Of a DNA stretch of 64,000 nt, positions 25,929 through 35,893 are shown in pieces (the first letter of the stretch is position 1; each line of letters starts with the position of its first letter). The notes below the pieces were generated by a model. It saw nothing but the letters and a program-made list of their open reading frames with translations, was not told the DNA's origin and did not search any database. Position numbers and translations under genes: made by a program. The stretch is from Lachnospiraceae bacterium NK4A144 (lineage in GTDB: Bacteria > Bacillota > Clostridia > Lachnospirales > Lachnospiraceae), in the NCBI GenBank assembly GCA_000424365.1, contig AUJT01000007.1, forward strand, positions 62,001 to 126,000, given 5' to 3'.

Positions 25929-28900
25929 ATGGGAAGGAAGTCTAAGTTAATCGGGCATCGCGTCACGGCGGTCAGTCTGGCACTGATGCTCTCGGCAACC
26001 GGCGCTGTTCCTATGAATGTGCTAGCTGCACCAAGGGACAGTCAGGCAAAAGAAACATTCAGTAATCCGTTCATTTATTCGGATGTTCCGGATATCGACA
26101 TTATCAGGGTCGGCGGCGCTTACTACATGGTAAGTACGACTATGCACCTGTCTCCCGGTGTTCCGGTTATGAAGTCAACAGACCTTGTTAACTGGGAAAC
26201 TGTAAACTATGTGTATGACAGACTTGATGACGGTGATGAGATGAACCTCCGTAACGGTAAGTCCATGTATGGTAAAGGACAGTGGGCATCAAGTATTGTT
26301 TATCACAACGGAACTTATTATGTAGGATTTAATTCCAATACAACAGGAACCGCTTATATTTTCAAAACAGATGATATTGAGCATGGTTCATGGACTCGAA
26401 CAAAATTAAACGCATACATGCACGATATGGCTATCTTCTTTGATGGAGATACTCCGTATGTAGTATGGGGCGGTAAAAATATCCAGTATCAGGAACTCGA
26501 AGCCGATATGTCAGGCCTGAAGAAAGATGGCAAGAGCGGCACACTTTTCACTGATGACACAGCACGCACGATCGTAAATGCAGAGGGTACCCATGTAATG
26601 AAGAAGGGTGACTACTACTATGTATTTAACATCGTATGGCCAAGCGGCGGAGTACGTCAGGAAATCTGTCATAGAAGTAAGACTTTCCCGGGAACAGCTG
26701 AAGACTGGGAGAAGAAAGTTATCCTCGATGCTAATTTCAAGAATAACGGAACAAGTGCCGGAGTTGCACAGGGCGGTATCATTGATACAGAAGATGGTAA
26801 GTGGTACGGATATCTCTTCCAGGATCATGGTGCAGTAGGCCGCGTTCCTGTCCTTACAGACTGCGTATTTAAGGATGGCTGGCCGATGCTTGGTAAGAAT
26901 GGCGATGGAAAGACTGTCGAGCTTACAATGGATATGCCTCTTCCGTCATCAGGAGAGTCATCGCTTACAAAATCAGATGAATTCTATAATGACGCAGAAC
27001 ACAGAGTATTTGAAGAAGGTTATACCGGTTCTGGAAATACCGGTTCAGGATCAGGTACTATTGAAAACAACAAGCCGACACCAACTGTAGGAAAGAGCAT
27101 AGTTGAACTTTTCACAAACGGTGACGTGAGCACAGGAACAACAACTGGCTGGGGCGTAATGGAGCAGGCTGAACTTGATGTTGCGCTTGAGGACGGTTCT
27201 CCTGTAGAAAAGTCAGAGTCTGAAAACGAAGCAGAAGAATCTGATAAGAACTACTGCCTGTGGGTAAAGAACAGACAGGCCTGCGCTGGCGGCGCAATGC
27301 AGGATATCAGCGGAAAGATCGAAGTTGGTAAGGAATATACATTTAAGGGCAGACTTAAGTATGTTGATGGACCGGATGAAAAGACTTTCAGACTTGAGAT
27401 CCAGAACGGTCCGAACTATAAGTGGAGAGATAACATCGTTCAGTTTACCGCAAAGAAGGGTGAATGGACTGAGTTTGAAGGAAAGTATACAGTACCTGCG
27501 AGCGTAAATACTGCAGGTGAGGACTGTGAGTTCCATGATGATCAGAACTATATCTTTATGGAAACACCTTGGACAGGATCGCCTACAAAAGAAAAAGATC
27601 TCATGGACTACTATCTCGATGATTGTTCAATGACAGGTGAAGGCGGAACTATCGTTGACAATGGTGACATGGAGGAAGGAACCCAGGGATGGGGTAAGTA
27701 TCAGCATAAGTCAGGAGACGGCACGATCGATGTTGAAGTAACAGAGGATGCTCATTCAGGTGAGAAGGCTCTGAAAACAAAGAATCGTGAGCATACAAAT
27801 GATGGTCTCGGACAGGTATTTAAGAATGTATTTATTCCTGGATATACCTATGAATTTACAGCATGGGTAAAGCAGGATGAAGTTGAGTCAAAGAAGATCG
27901 CAATGACAGTCCGCAAGGGCGAGGGCGAGAACTTCAGCACGATCGATACACAGGAAGTAAAGAAGGGAGAGTGGACAAAACTTACAGGAACATACAAGTT
28001 CTCAGAGGATGATGATGTGTCCGTAGATACTCTTTTCTTTGAGACAGAGTGGAAGAACGCTTCAGATACAAAGAAAGAAGATCTCGTAGACATCTATGTA
28101 GATGATGTAGCGATCGTTGAAAAGTCCCGTGCTACAGAAGCAGAAAAGGCTGCACAGGGTGAAGATGATTATTACGGATCTAATCTGGATCTCGCATGGC
28201 AGTGGAACCATAATCCGGATAACACAAAGTGGTCTCTTACAGACAGAAATGGCTGGCTCCGACTCACTACAGGTAAGAGATGTGAAAGCATTCTGGATGC
28301 AAGAAATACTCTTACACAGAGAACTTATGGACCGACATGTTCCGGTACTACAAAGCTTGACATCTCACACATGAAGGATGGAGACGTAGCAGGTCTCGCA
28401 GCATTCTCCTATAATTACAGCTATATCGCAGCTAAGAAAGAAAACGGCAAGACTCAGCTCGTAATGGTAGATGCAACTCAGAATGATTCTAAGAAAGCAG
28501 ATTCTCCGAAGGAAATCGCTTCCGTTGAGTGCGAAGGAAATACTGTTTACTTTAAGGATGATTATGATTTCGCCGGCGGTGACAAGGTAAGCTTCTACTA
28601 TAGCTTTGATGGCAAAGAGTGGACACAGCTTGGTGAAACAGTAAAGACCAGCTATGAACTGACCCATTTCATGGGAAGCAGATTTGCTCTGTTTAACTAT
28701 GCGACTAAGTCAAAGGGAGGATATGTTGACTTCGATTACTTCAGAGTTTCGGATGCGATAACCGGTACAGAGAATACACAGAAAGATCTGTCTGCAGGTT
28801 TAAGCTTCTCTAAGTCTGAGATCAGCGGTGTAGTCAACAATGAAGTCGAAGCAACAGTTAAACTCGGCAAGATCGAAAAGGCATCACATAATAAGATCAA

Positions 28901-31250
28901 GGCATCATTTGAAATTCCTGAACTTATGAATGTTGAGGATGTAGAGTTCAATGATGCAGCAATAAATGGGGAGGCAACATATACATTCAGCAAAAATCGT
29001 CTGGTACTTGAGGTTACTGGTGATGATGTATCATTCGATGCTGCTGACGGCGTATTCGCAACTATCAAGCTGAAGCTCAACGGTTACGTAAGGGAGGACA
29101 AGACTGTTGATATCGCTGCTGATTATATCCAGCTTGATGGAGGAAAGACAGAAGTCGATGCATCCGGTGCAAAGGCTTCACTCAAGCTCACATATCTCGA
29201 TACAGGCGCGATCGCAAAGAAGCTCGGCTTCTCTAATCCGCTGGTAACTCAGGAGTATGGAGCAGATCCGTATGCTATTGTTTATAACGACAGAGTATAC
29301 GTATACATGACAGCTGATGCTGCTCAGTATGATTCAAACGGAAATCTCCAGGAGAACGGATATGGATATATCAATACTCTGAGAGTAATCTCATCATCTG
29401 ATATGGTGAACTGGACAGATCATGGTGAGATCAAGGTCGCAGGTAAAGACGGAGCTGCAAAGTGGGCTACAAATTCATGGGCTCCGGCTATTGCGCATAA
29501 GAAGATCGACGGCAAGGATAAGTTCTTCGTTTACTTTGCAAACAACGGAAGCGGAATCGGCGTTATCGAAGGTGATTCACCTCTCGGTCCTTGGAGAGAT
29601 CCTGTAGGAAAGGCTCTCTTAAATCAGGGAACACCTGGATGCAGAGACGTTGTATGGTGCTTCGATCCGGCTGTACTCGTAGATGATGACGGAACAGGCT
29701 ACATCTACTTCGGCGGCGGTGTACCGAGCGGAAAGCAGAATAATCCGAAGACAGCACGTGTTGCACAGCTTGGCGATGATATGATTAGTATCGTAGGAGA
29801 AGCTAAGGAAATCGATGCTCCCTGCATGTTTGAGGACTCCGGTATCTTTAAGTACAATGGCAAGTATTACTACAGCTACTGCTCCAACTTCACAGGACCG
29901 CATAAGGAAGGCTATCCGGGAATGGGAAATATTGCTTACATGGTAAGTGATAACCCGATGGGACCCTTCACCTATGCCGGAGAGATCTTTGACAATCCGG
30001 GAGTTTGGTTCAATACACAGGGTAATAACCACCATGCAACATTCGTATTCAGAGATAAGAGCTACTTTATCTACCATGCACAGACAGTAGCAAAGGAAAA
30101 GAATGAGCAGAAGGGTTATCGTTCAACTCATATCGATACTATCGAGATGACACCTAAGGGCAATATCAAGCCTGTAAAGGGTACCTATGAAGGTATTAGC
30201 CAGCTCGAAACAGTAAATCCTTATGAAACTATCGAAGCTGAGACGATCGCATGGAATAAGGGCATCAAGGTAACAAATATCGATGACTTCCATATGGAAC
30301 TTAGTTCTATCGACAACGGTGACTGGACGAGCGTAGCAGGAGTTGACTTCGGTGAAAAGGGAGCTGATAAGTTCACAGCCAGAGTAAAGTCTGCAAAGGG
30401 AGGAAAAATAGAAGTTCGTCTGGATAGCCCTGAAGGAAGTCTTATCGGAACAGTTAAGGTTCCGGCAGGTACAAAGGAGTACACAGACATCACAACTGAT
30501 GTAACACCTGTTGCAGGTGAGAGAAATGTATTCTTTGTATTCAAGGGTGAAGGCTCAGACATCATGACCGTTGATTCCTATGTATTTACAGAGGGAGAAG
30601 GCGGATCCGAGACACCTGATAAGCCGACTCCGGACACACCGGATAAGCCGACACCGGTTGATCCGACACCTGAGAATCCTTCAAAGGGTGAGACAAAGCC
30701 GGAAGACACCACAAAGCCTGTAAGTGAGCCTGCAGCAAAAGCATCCGCAGGTAACGGAAAGACATCAACTGCAGATCAGATCGCAGCACCCGGTGATACG
30801 ACCACACTCGCGTCCGCAGAGTCCGGAAAGGTAACAGTAAATGCAGGAGCAAAGAAGCTGGCTCTCAAGGGCGACAAGGGTACATTTAAGGTTGTTAAGG
30901 GCAAGAGTGTAAAGGTAAGCCGCACCGGTAAGCTCACATTTAAGAAGGGCGCAGCTGACTGCGAGGTACAGTTCAAGGTTGATGGCAAGGAAGTAACAAA
31001 GTCGATCCATGTTGAAACACCTGCTATGGAAAAGAAGGTAGCAGGAAAGGCTGGTGAAGCTGTAGAACTCGCTCTTACAGGCACAGATATCAAGACTGCT
31101 GTTTGGAGCACAAATAAGAAAAAGGCAGCTAAGGTTTCCGTATCAAAGGACGGTAAGCATGTAAGCGTAAGCTATGGTAAGAAAGGAACCATAAAGGTAT
31201 TTGCAGAAATAAATGGAAAGAAGTACACTACAAAGGTAACTTTTAAGTAA
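25929..31250 (+). CDS. Secreted multidomain enzyme with two GH43 modules
   Basis: The 1773-residue protein has a signal peptide (about residues 1-34, ending VLAAP). In order follow: a first GH43 module (about 45-360; SDVPDIDIIRVGGAYYMVSTT carries the catalytic-base Asp region), a Gly/Ser linker, two CBM4_9-like jelly rolls (about 388-570 and 574-730), a GH43-associated C2 beta-sandwich (740-943), a cohesin-like Ig domain (950-1093), a second GH43 module (1097-1427; YGADPYAI, CFDPAVLVDDDG, MFEDSGIFKYN), a CBM6-like domain (1430-1553), a Pro/Thr linker and Lys-rich Ig-like repeats (1629-1773) that may hold it at the wall. It probably strips xylose and arabinose from arabinoxylan. A two-component system follows. 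Confidence 0.85.
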   Translation: MGRKSKLIGHRVTAVSLALMLSATGAVPMNVLAAPRDSQAKETFSNPFIYSDVPDIDIIRVGGAYYMVSTTMHLSPGVPVMKSTDLVNWETVNYVYDRLDDGDEMNLRNGKSMYGKGQWASSIVYHNGTYYVGFNSNTTGTAYIFKTDDIEHGSWTRTKLNAYMHDMAIFFDGDTPYVVWGGKNIQYQELEADMSGLKKDGKSGTLFTDDTARTIVNAEGTHVMKKGDYYYVFNIVWPSGGVRQEICHRSKTFPGTAEDWEKKVILDANFKNNGTSAGVAQGGIIDTEDGKWYGYLFQDHGAVGRVPVLTDCVFKDGWPMLGKNGDGKTVELTMDMPLPSSGESSLTKSDEFYNDAEHRVFEEGYTGSGNTGSGSGTIENNKPTPTVGKSIVELFTNGDVSTGTTTGWGVMEQAELDVALEDGSPVEKSESENEAEESDKNYCLWVKNRQACAGGAMQDISGKIEVGKEYTFKGRLKYVDGPDEKTFRLEIQNGPNYKWRDNIVQFTAKKGEWTEFEGKYTVPASVNTAGEDCEFHDDQNYIFMETPWTGSPTKEKDLMDYYLDDCSMTGEGGTIVDNGDMEEGTQGWGKYQHKSGDGTIDVEVTEDAHSGEKALKTKNREHTNDGLGQVFKNVFIPGYTYEFTAWVKQDEVESKKIAMTVRKGEGENFSTIDTQEVKKGEWTKLTGTYKFSEDDDVSVDTLFFETEWKNASDTKKEDLVDIYVDDVAIVEKSRATEAEKAAQGEDDYYGSNLDLAWQWNHNPDNTKWSLTDRNGWLRLTTGKRCESILDARNTLTQRTYGPTCSGTTKLDISHMKDGDVAGLAAFSYNYSYIAAKKENGKTQLVMVDATQNDSKKADSPKEIASVECEGNTVYFKDDYDFAGGDKVSFYYSFDGKEWTQLGETVKTSYELTHFMGSRFALFNYATKSKGGYVDFDYFRVSDAITGTENTQKDLSAGLSFSKSEISGVVNNEVEATVKLGKIEKASHNKIKASFEIPELMNVEDVEFNDAAINGEATYTFSKNRLVLEVTGDDVSFDAADGVFATIKLKLNGYVREDKTVDIAADYIQLDGGKTEVDASGAKASLKLTYLDTGAIAKKLGFSNPLVTQEYGADPYAIVYNDRVYVYMTADAAQYDSNGNLQENGYGYINTLRVISSSDMVNWTDHGEIKVAGKDGAAKWATNSWAPAIAHKKIDGKDKFFVYFANNGSGIGVIEGDSPLGPWRDPVGKALLNQGTPGCRDVVWCFDPAVLVDDDGTGYIYFGGGVPSGKQNNPKTARVAQLGDDMISIVGEAKEIDAPCMFEDSGIFKYNGKYYYSYCSNFTGPHKEGYPGMGNIAYMVSDNPMGPFTYAGEIFDNPGVWFNTQGNNHHATFVFRDKSYFIYHAQTVAKEKNEQKGYRSTHIDTIEMTPKGNIKPVKGTYEGISQLETVNPYETIEAETIAWNKGIKVTNIDDFHMELSSIDNGDWTSVAGVDFGEKGADKFTARVKSAKGGKIEVRLDSPEGSLIGTVKVPAGTKEYTDITTDVTPVAGERNVFFVFKGEGSDIMTVDSYVFTEGEGGSETPDKPTPDTPDKPTPVDPTPENPSKGETKPEDTTKPVSEPAAKASAGNGKTSTADQIAAPGDTTTLASAESGKVTVNAGAKKLALKGDKGTFKVVKGKSVKVSRTGKLTFKKGAADCEVQFKVDGKEVTKSIHVETPAMEKKVAGKAGEAVELALTGTDIKTAVWSTNKKKAAKVSVSKDGKHVSVSYGKKGTIKVFAEINGKKYTTKVTFK

Positions 31251-31353
31251 GTGTATAGTGGCATAAAGTCATTAACTCCATAAGATTAAACGCACAGGCC
31301 CTCGCTGGTTGTTCAGTGGGGGCTTATGTGTGTACCCGGATAAAAATAGATTT

Positions 31354-33129
31354 ATGATGAAATGGATCAATAACCTGAAGCTTAGAGAAAAGAGCATGAT
31401 AATACTCGTAGTCAGTATTTTTATACCAATGATCCTGACGAACGTGTTCTTTTTCTGGAGTATCGAAAAAGATGGAAAAAATCAGAGCATAGCTGTCATG
31501 AAAAACTATGCGAATCAGATAGAGTACGACATTAGAAATTCCGTTAGAGAGGCTATTTCCATTGCGGATTATCTGAATCATATGGATAGGCTTTCGGACT
31601 TCCTAAAGGCGGAGTACAGTGACGAAGCTGATTATTACGAAGCCTATAATGAGCTTATGGAAAATGAGACCATTCGTTATTATTACACGGCACAGTCAGC
31701 ATGGAGCATAACCATATGTACAGAAAATCCGACTATCGTGAATGGCACATATTTTGTACAGAAGGACAGAGTTTCATCCACTTCCTGGTACCAGAAGTTC
31801 AGAGAGTCTGGCAGAGACTATATCGTGTACAGTTTTTTTGAAGACGGAGAATCAGGAGGTTATCTCTCAAATGGCCGTCATCTGGTAGTGCTTGAAAAAC
31901 TTGACTACCACGGCGGAAATGATGTGATAATGCTGGATCTTGATTATTCGCAGCTGCAAAAGAATCTGACACGTGTATGCGGGGAAAGGCATGGATATAT
32001 CTATGACGGAAGCGGAGAAGTAATCTTATCTGCAGGGGGAAATGATAATAAAGATAAACCTTTTGAAAAAATCAGTGACATAAATGAGAATGGAGTATCC
32101 ATCGAGAGAGAATGCGTGATCTATGGCAAGGCACTGAATATCTTTATGGTAGATAAGGGAAAACACTGGATCACGATGCTCGGACAGAAAAAGTATATCT
32201 TGTTCCTGATATATTTATTCGACATGATCCTGCCCATCTCAGTCATGTATCTGATCTTTCATTCTATCAATGACAGATTAGTGGCGATAAAGGATAATAT
32301 CGAAGATATAAAAAATGACCGTTATGATGAAATAACCATCGAGCAGTCAAACGACGAGCTGGGTATTATGATCCAGAGCTATAACCTCATGGTAGCGAGG
32401 ATACGTGAACTCATTGAAACGGTATATAAGAATAAAGAGCGGGAACAGGAATTGCAGATCGCCAAAAAACAGGCAGAAATCCATGCGATCCAGAGTCAGA
32501 TAAATCCTCACTTTTTATTTAATGCATTGGAAAGCATCAGAATGCACAGCCTCCTTAAAAAGGAGAATGAAACGGCAAAGATCCTGGAAAACTTTTCGGT
32601 CCTGCTGCGCGAAAACATACAGTGGGACAGTGATAAAGTAACTGTTGAAAGAGAGTGTAAAAATGTACAGAGATATCTGGAACTTCAGCAGTATCGTTTC
32701 GGGGAACGATTGAGCTTTTCTGTTCATGTACAGGATGAATGTAAGGATATCATGATCCCTAAGTTCAGCATAATCACATTTGTGGAAAATTCGTGCATTC
32801 ATGGTATAGAGAATAGTGTAGAAGGAGGTTCGATATCGGTCGTTGTTTCTAAGGATGAGGGGATGCTTTACCTAGAAATCATGGACAGTGGCAGTGGTAT
32901 GAGCGAGGAAGAGCTGGAAACGCTCAGAGATAATATAAAAAATGCGGATATTTCATATCTGAAATCTGCAAAAAAGAGTATAGGGGTAGTGAACACAGTT
33001 ATCCGGCTAAAGCAAATATACGGAGACAGAGTTTTCATCGAGATAAACAGTTCAAGAGGGGGCGGCACGGAAATCTGTATCGTGCTGAAGTGTGAGCAGG
33101 AATATGAATATGAGAGTTATGATCGTTGA
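31354..33129 (+). CDS. YesM-type sensor histidine kinase
   Basis: This kinase has a membrane segment near the N-terminus (IILVVSIFIPMILTNVFFFW), an extracellular domain of roughly 250 residues, a second membrane segment (ILFLIYLFDMILPISVMYLIF), a HAMP linker and the His_kinase core QINPHFLFNALESIRMH with phospho-acceptor His near residue 386. The ATP-binding part includes FVENSCIHGIENSVEGG and MDSGSGMS. Such kinases sense sugars or binding-protein complexes. The start is uncertain: the ATG at 31354 has no clear ribosome site, while a GTG at 31330 follows GGGGG. It overlaps the regulator gene, so the two are coupled. Confidence 0.88.
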   Translation: MMKWINNLKLREKSMIILVVSIFIPMILTNVFFFWSIEKDGKNQSIAVMKNYANQIEYDIRNSVREAISIADYLNHMDRLSDFLKAEYSDEADYYEAYNELMENETIRYYYTAQSAWSITICTENPTIVNGTYFVQKDRVSSTSWYQKFRESGRDYIVYSFFEDGESGGYLSNGRHLVVLEKLDYHGGNDVIMLDLDYSQLQKNLTRVCGERHGYIYDGSGEVILSAGGNDNKDKPFEKISDINENGVSIERECVIYGKALNIFMVDKGKHWITMLGQKKYILFLIYLFDMILPISVMYLIFHSINDRLVAIKDNIEDIKNDRYDEITIEQSNDELGIMIQSYNLMVARIRELIETVYKNKEREQELQIAKKQAEIHAIQSQINPHFLFNALESIRMHSLLKKENETAKILENFSVLLRENIQWDSDKVTVERECKNVQRYLELQQYRFGERLSFSVHVQDECKDIMIPKFSIITFVENSCIHGIENSVEGGSISVVVSKDEGMLYLEIMDSGSGMSEEELETLRDNIKNADISYLKSAKKSIGVVNTVIRLKQIYGDRVFIEINSSRGGGTEICIVLKCEQEYEYESYDR

Positions 33130-33997
33130 TGATGAACCCTTCATAAGAAAGGGTCTGGAACAGTTGATAGAGTTGTCCGGAAGTGATTGTAAGGTCGTAT
33201 CCGAAGCCGGAAACGGTATAGAGGCACTGGATGTATTAAAGCGTGAGAAAGTGGATCTGATATTTGCGGATATAAAAATGCCGGGAATGTCCGGACTCGA
33301 TATGATAGAGCGGATAAAGAAATATGGCCTGTCAGATGCGCATATAGTGATCCTTACCGGTTTTGCAGACTTTGAGCTGGCGCGTCGGGCGATGAGGTAC
33401 GGTATAAAAGATTATTTATTGAAACCCATCCAGACAGAGGAACTCCGGGAGATTCTTACCAAAGCAGAAAAAAGCTATGAGGACAGGATAAGTCAGGTAT
33501 ATAAAGAACAGAAAAAACTCCTTATGGAGCTTTTGGAAGAAAAGGAAAATGAAGAAATATCCGAGAGCGGAGTTGTGTCACAGGTCCTTGAAAAGCAGAA
33601 GGATATTAACACTCTGATCGCAGAAGTGAAGCGAAATGATGATATACGTAAGCAGGAGAAGCGAGAAATCGGATATGAAGTTGATGAATATATAAAACGG
33701 CATTATAAAGAAAATATAAGTCTGAAACAGATCAGTGAAAGATTCCATGTTAATAATGTTTACCTCGGACAATTGTTTAAGAGGCGTCATAATATGCTTT
33801 TTAAGGACTATATATACAGCCTTAGGATCAGTGACGCGGAAAATTATCTCTTAAATACAAATAAAAGGGTATATCAGATCGCTGAGGAACTTGGATTTAC
33901 GAATGTCGATGCCTTTATCAGCAGGTTTGTTCAGCTTAAGGGAATCACACCAAATCAATACAGAATTAAATTCAGAATGAGAAATGAAAATATATGA
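33110..33997 (+). CDS. YesN-type response regulator with AraC DNA-binding domain
   Basis: This 295-residue regulator has a receiver domain (residues 1-120; acidic pair in MIVDDEP, phospho-acceptor Asp54 in FADIKMPGMSG, Lys in YLLKPIQ). It ends in an AraC-type double helix-turn-helix (about 195-292; ISLKQISERFHVNNVYLGQLFK and RVYQIAEELGFTNVDAFISRF). It overlaps the kinase gene and, by four bases, the solute-binding gene. The likely target is the upstream GH43 gene and related arabinoxylan genes. The ATG at 33110 has AGGA at 8 nt; the ATG at 33104 is the alternative. Confidence 0.9.
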   Translation: MRVMIVDDEPFIRKGLEQLIELSGSDCKVVSEAGNGIEALDVLKREKVDLIFADIKMPGMSGLDMIERIKKYGLSDAHIVILTGFADFELARRAMRYGIKDYLLKPIQTEELREILTKAEKSYEDRISQVYKEQKKLLMELLEEKENEEISESGVVSQVLEKQKDINTLIAEVKRNDDIRKQEKREIGYEVDEYIKRHYKENISLKQISERFHVNNVYLGQLFKRRHNMLFKDYIYSLRISDAENYLLNTNKRVYQIAEELGFTNVDAFISRFVQLKGITPNQYRIKFRMRNENI

Positions 33998-35652
33998 TGA
34001 GTAAGAGAAAGATCGCTGTTACGGTCATATCGGTGCTCATAGGAGCGGCAGCACTGGCATTTGCAGCCGGTAAGATCGCAGACAAAGGCGGAGCAAATGA
34101 TACAAAGTATTTCACTGCATTTGTGGCAGTTACGGGACCTTCAGAAAACAGGGACAGCAGGATCAGACGAAAAATAGCCGAACTTACCGGAGCTGTCGTG
34201 GATGTGGAAAGACTCTCCGGACAGACTCCTGAAGAAAAGATAAAGAGTATGATAGCCGGCGACAAGTACCCTGATTTTATCGATGGCAGCGGAGCTACGG
34301 ATCTCTTGATAAAAGCAAATGCGCTGGTGCCGCTTGATGAGTATCTTGATGACTATCCAAATCTAAAAAACTATCTTTCTGATGCACAGTGGGATTCGCT
34401 TCGGAAAGAGGACGGTCACATATACTTCATACCGCCCTTTGGTGTTATCAATGGACATTCAACCAGTACAAAACCATCAGGAGAGGCTTTTTGGATCCAG
34501 AAACGGGTGCTTGTTTGGGCCGGTTATCCGGAGATAAAAACACTGGACGAGTACTTTGATCTGATCGAACGTTATCAAAAGGCAGAACCTATGACAAATG
34601 GGGAACCGACCATAGGATTTGAAATACTGTGTGATGACTGGAGATATTTTTGTCTGGAAAATCCACCAATGTTTCTCGCGGGTTATCCAAATAACGGCTG
34701 TGCGATAGTTGATCCTGATACCGGAAAAACAGGGGTATATGACACTTTACCTGAGGCAAAGCAATATTACAAAAAATTGAACGAGGTATATAATAAAGGA
34801 CTCATTGATAAGGAAACGTTTACACTTTCCTATACACAGTATATACAGCGTTTATCTACCGGAAGAGTACTCGGAATGGTAGATCAGTATTGGGATATTC
34901 TGGATGCGGTTGGAACACTTCACGGTCATGGCATGGATGAGTGCGATTATGTGCCGCTCCCGATTACAGCGGATAAAAGTATAAAGGGAGAATATCTTTG
35001 TACGGAATCAAATCTGAATACTGCCTCCGGAATCGGTATTTCTATAAGTTGTAAAGATGTGGACGGCGCTCTGACTTTCTTGGAAGGACTGCTTTCACAG
35101 GAAGTTATGATACTCAGAAACTGGGGAGAAAAGGGTACAGACTATAATGTAAATGATGATGGCATTTTTTACAGAGATCCTGTACAGAAGGCAAACTGGT
35201 CTAACGGTGAATTTCTGGAGAAAAACAGCTGCCCGTATTCTCAATTTCCGGGATATGAGGGTATGCTCGCTGATAATAAAAATACAGTGAAACCAAGCGA
35301 ACAACCGGGAGAGTTTTATAATGATCTTTCTGAGTACGACAAAAAGATAATGGATGCATATGGAAATAAAACCTGGAATGATTTCCTTGGTGAAGAAATA
35401 GAGGGAAAACCGTGGTATCCGCTTTATTCTGTGACATCAGACTGGGAGAGCGATACGGACTACGGCAGAGCCAAGGATCAGATGGAAAAGATAAAACGAA
35501 AGATGCTTCCGCTTATCATAATGTCACCGGAGGAAGAGTTTGAGGAAAAGTGGGAACAATATATGACGGAATATGATGAAAACGTTGATACTGAGGCATA
35601 TGTTAAGCGTCTGGATGAGGAAGTGCAGAAGCGTATCAAAGCGTCAGAATAG
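33994..35652 (+). CDS. Family 1 extracellular solute-binding protein without permease partners
   Basis: This 552-residue protein resembles large sugar-binding proteins found next to YesMN systems. It has an N-terminal hydrophobic segment (VTVISVLIGAAALAFAAG), then ELTGAVVDVERLSGQTPEEK and PDFIDGSGATDLLIKANALVPLDEYL. The segment has no Cys, so it is not a lipoprotein of the usual kind and may stay membrane-anchored or be released by signal peptidase. Its start overlaps the response-regulator stop (ATGA). No transporter gene follows, so it may work as a sensing partner of the kinase rather than in uptake. That role is inference. Confidence 0.8.
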   Translation: MMSKRKIAVTVISVLIGAAALAFAAGKIADKGGANDTKYFTAFVAVTGPSENRDSRIRRKIAELTGAVVDVERLSGQTPEEKIKSMIAGDKYPDFIDGSGATDLLIKANALVPLDEYLDDYPNLKNYLSDAQWDSLRKEDGHIYFIPPFGVINGHSTSTKPSGEAFWIQKRVLVWAGYPEIKTLDEYFDLIERYQKAEPMTNGEPTIGFEILCDDWRYFCLENPPMFLAGYPNNGCAIVDPDTGKTGVYDTLPEAKQYYKKLNEVYNKGLIDKETFTLSYTQYIQRLSTGRVLGMVDQYWDILDAVGTLHGHGMDECDYVPLPITADKSIKGEYLCTESNLNTASGIGISISCKDVDGALTFLEGLLSQEVMILRNWGEKGTDYNVNDDGIFYRDPVQKANWSNGEFLEKNSCPYSQFPGYEGMLADNKNTVKPSEQPGEFYNDLSEYDKKIMDAYGNKTWNDFLGEEIEGKPWYPLYSVTSDWESDTDYGRAKDQMEKIKRKMLPLIIMSPEEEFEEKWEQYMTEYDENVDTEAYVKRLDEEVQKRIKASE

Positions 35653-35893
35653 TTTTGGGTTATTCTTAAGATTTCTTTAATTTTGATGTATGGATCGGTT
35701 TGATCATGTACAGAAAAATGTTGTATTTATAGGATGTTTTGCTGGTTTATCAAATTTTAAGACTTAAGTGTAAATGGGTAGTCACAGTTTGTTCACTTGT
35801 TTTAGTTCAGGACGTAAATTATAATAATTATGTTTTGCAGGACAAACAAAAGGGGCGTCGTGAAGGGCGCAAAATTCAAAGGAGAAAATAACA

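Noticed and set aside
31313-31327. 15-base match (TTCAGTGGGGGCTTA) to 53247-53261 as a third copy of the shared upstream repeat
   Set aside because: The match does not extend on either side, and one such match is expected by chance in a window of this size.
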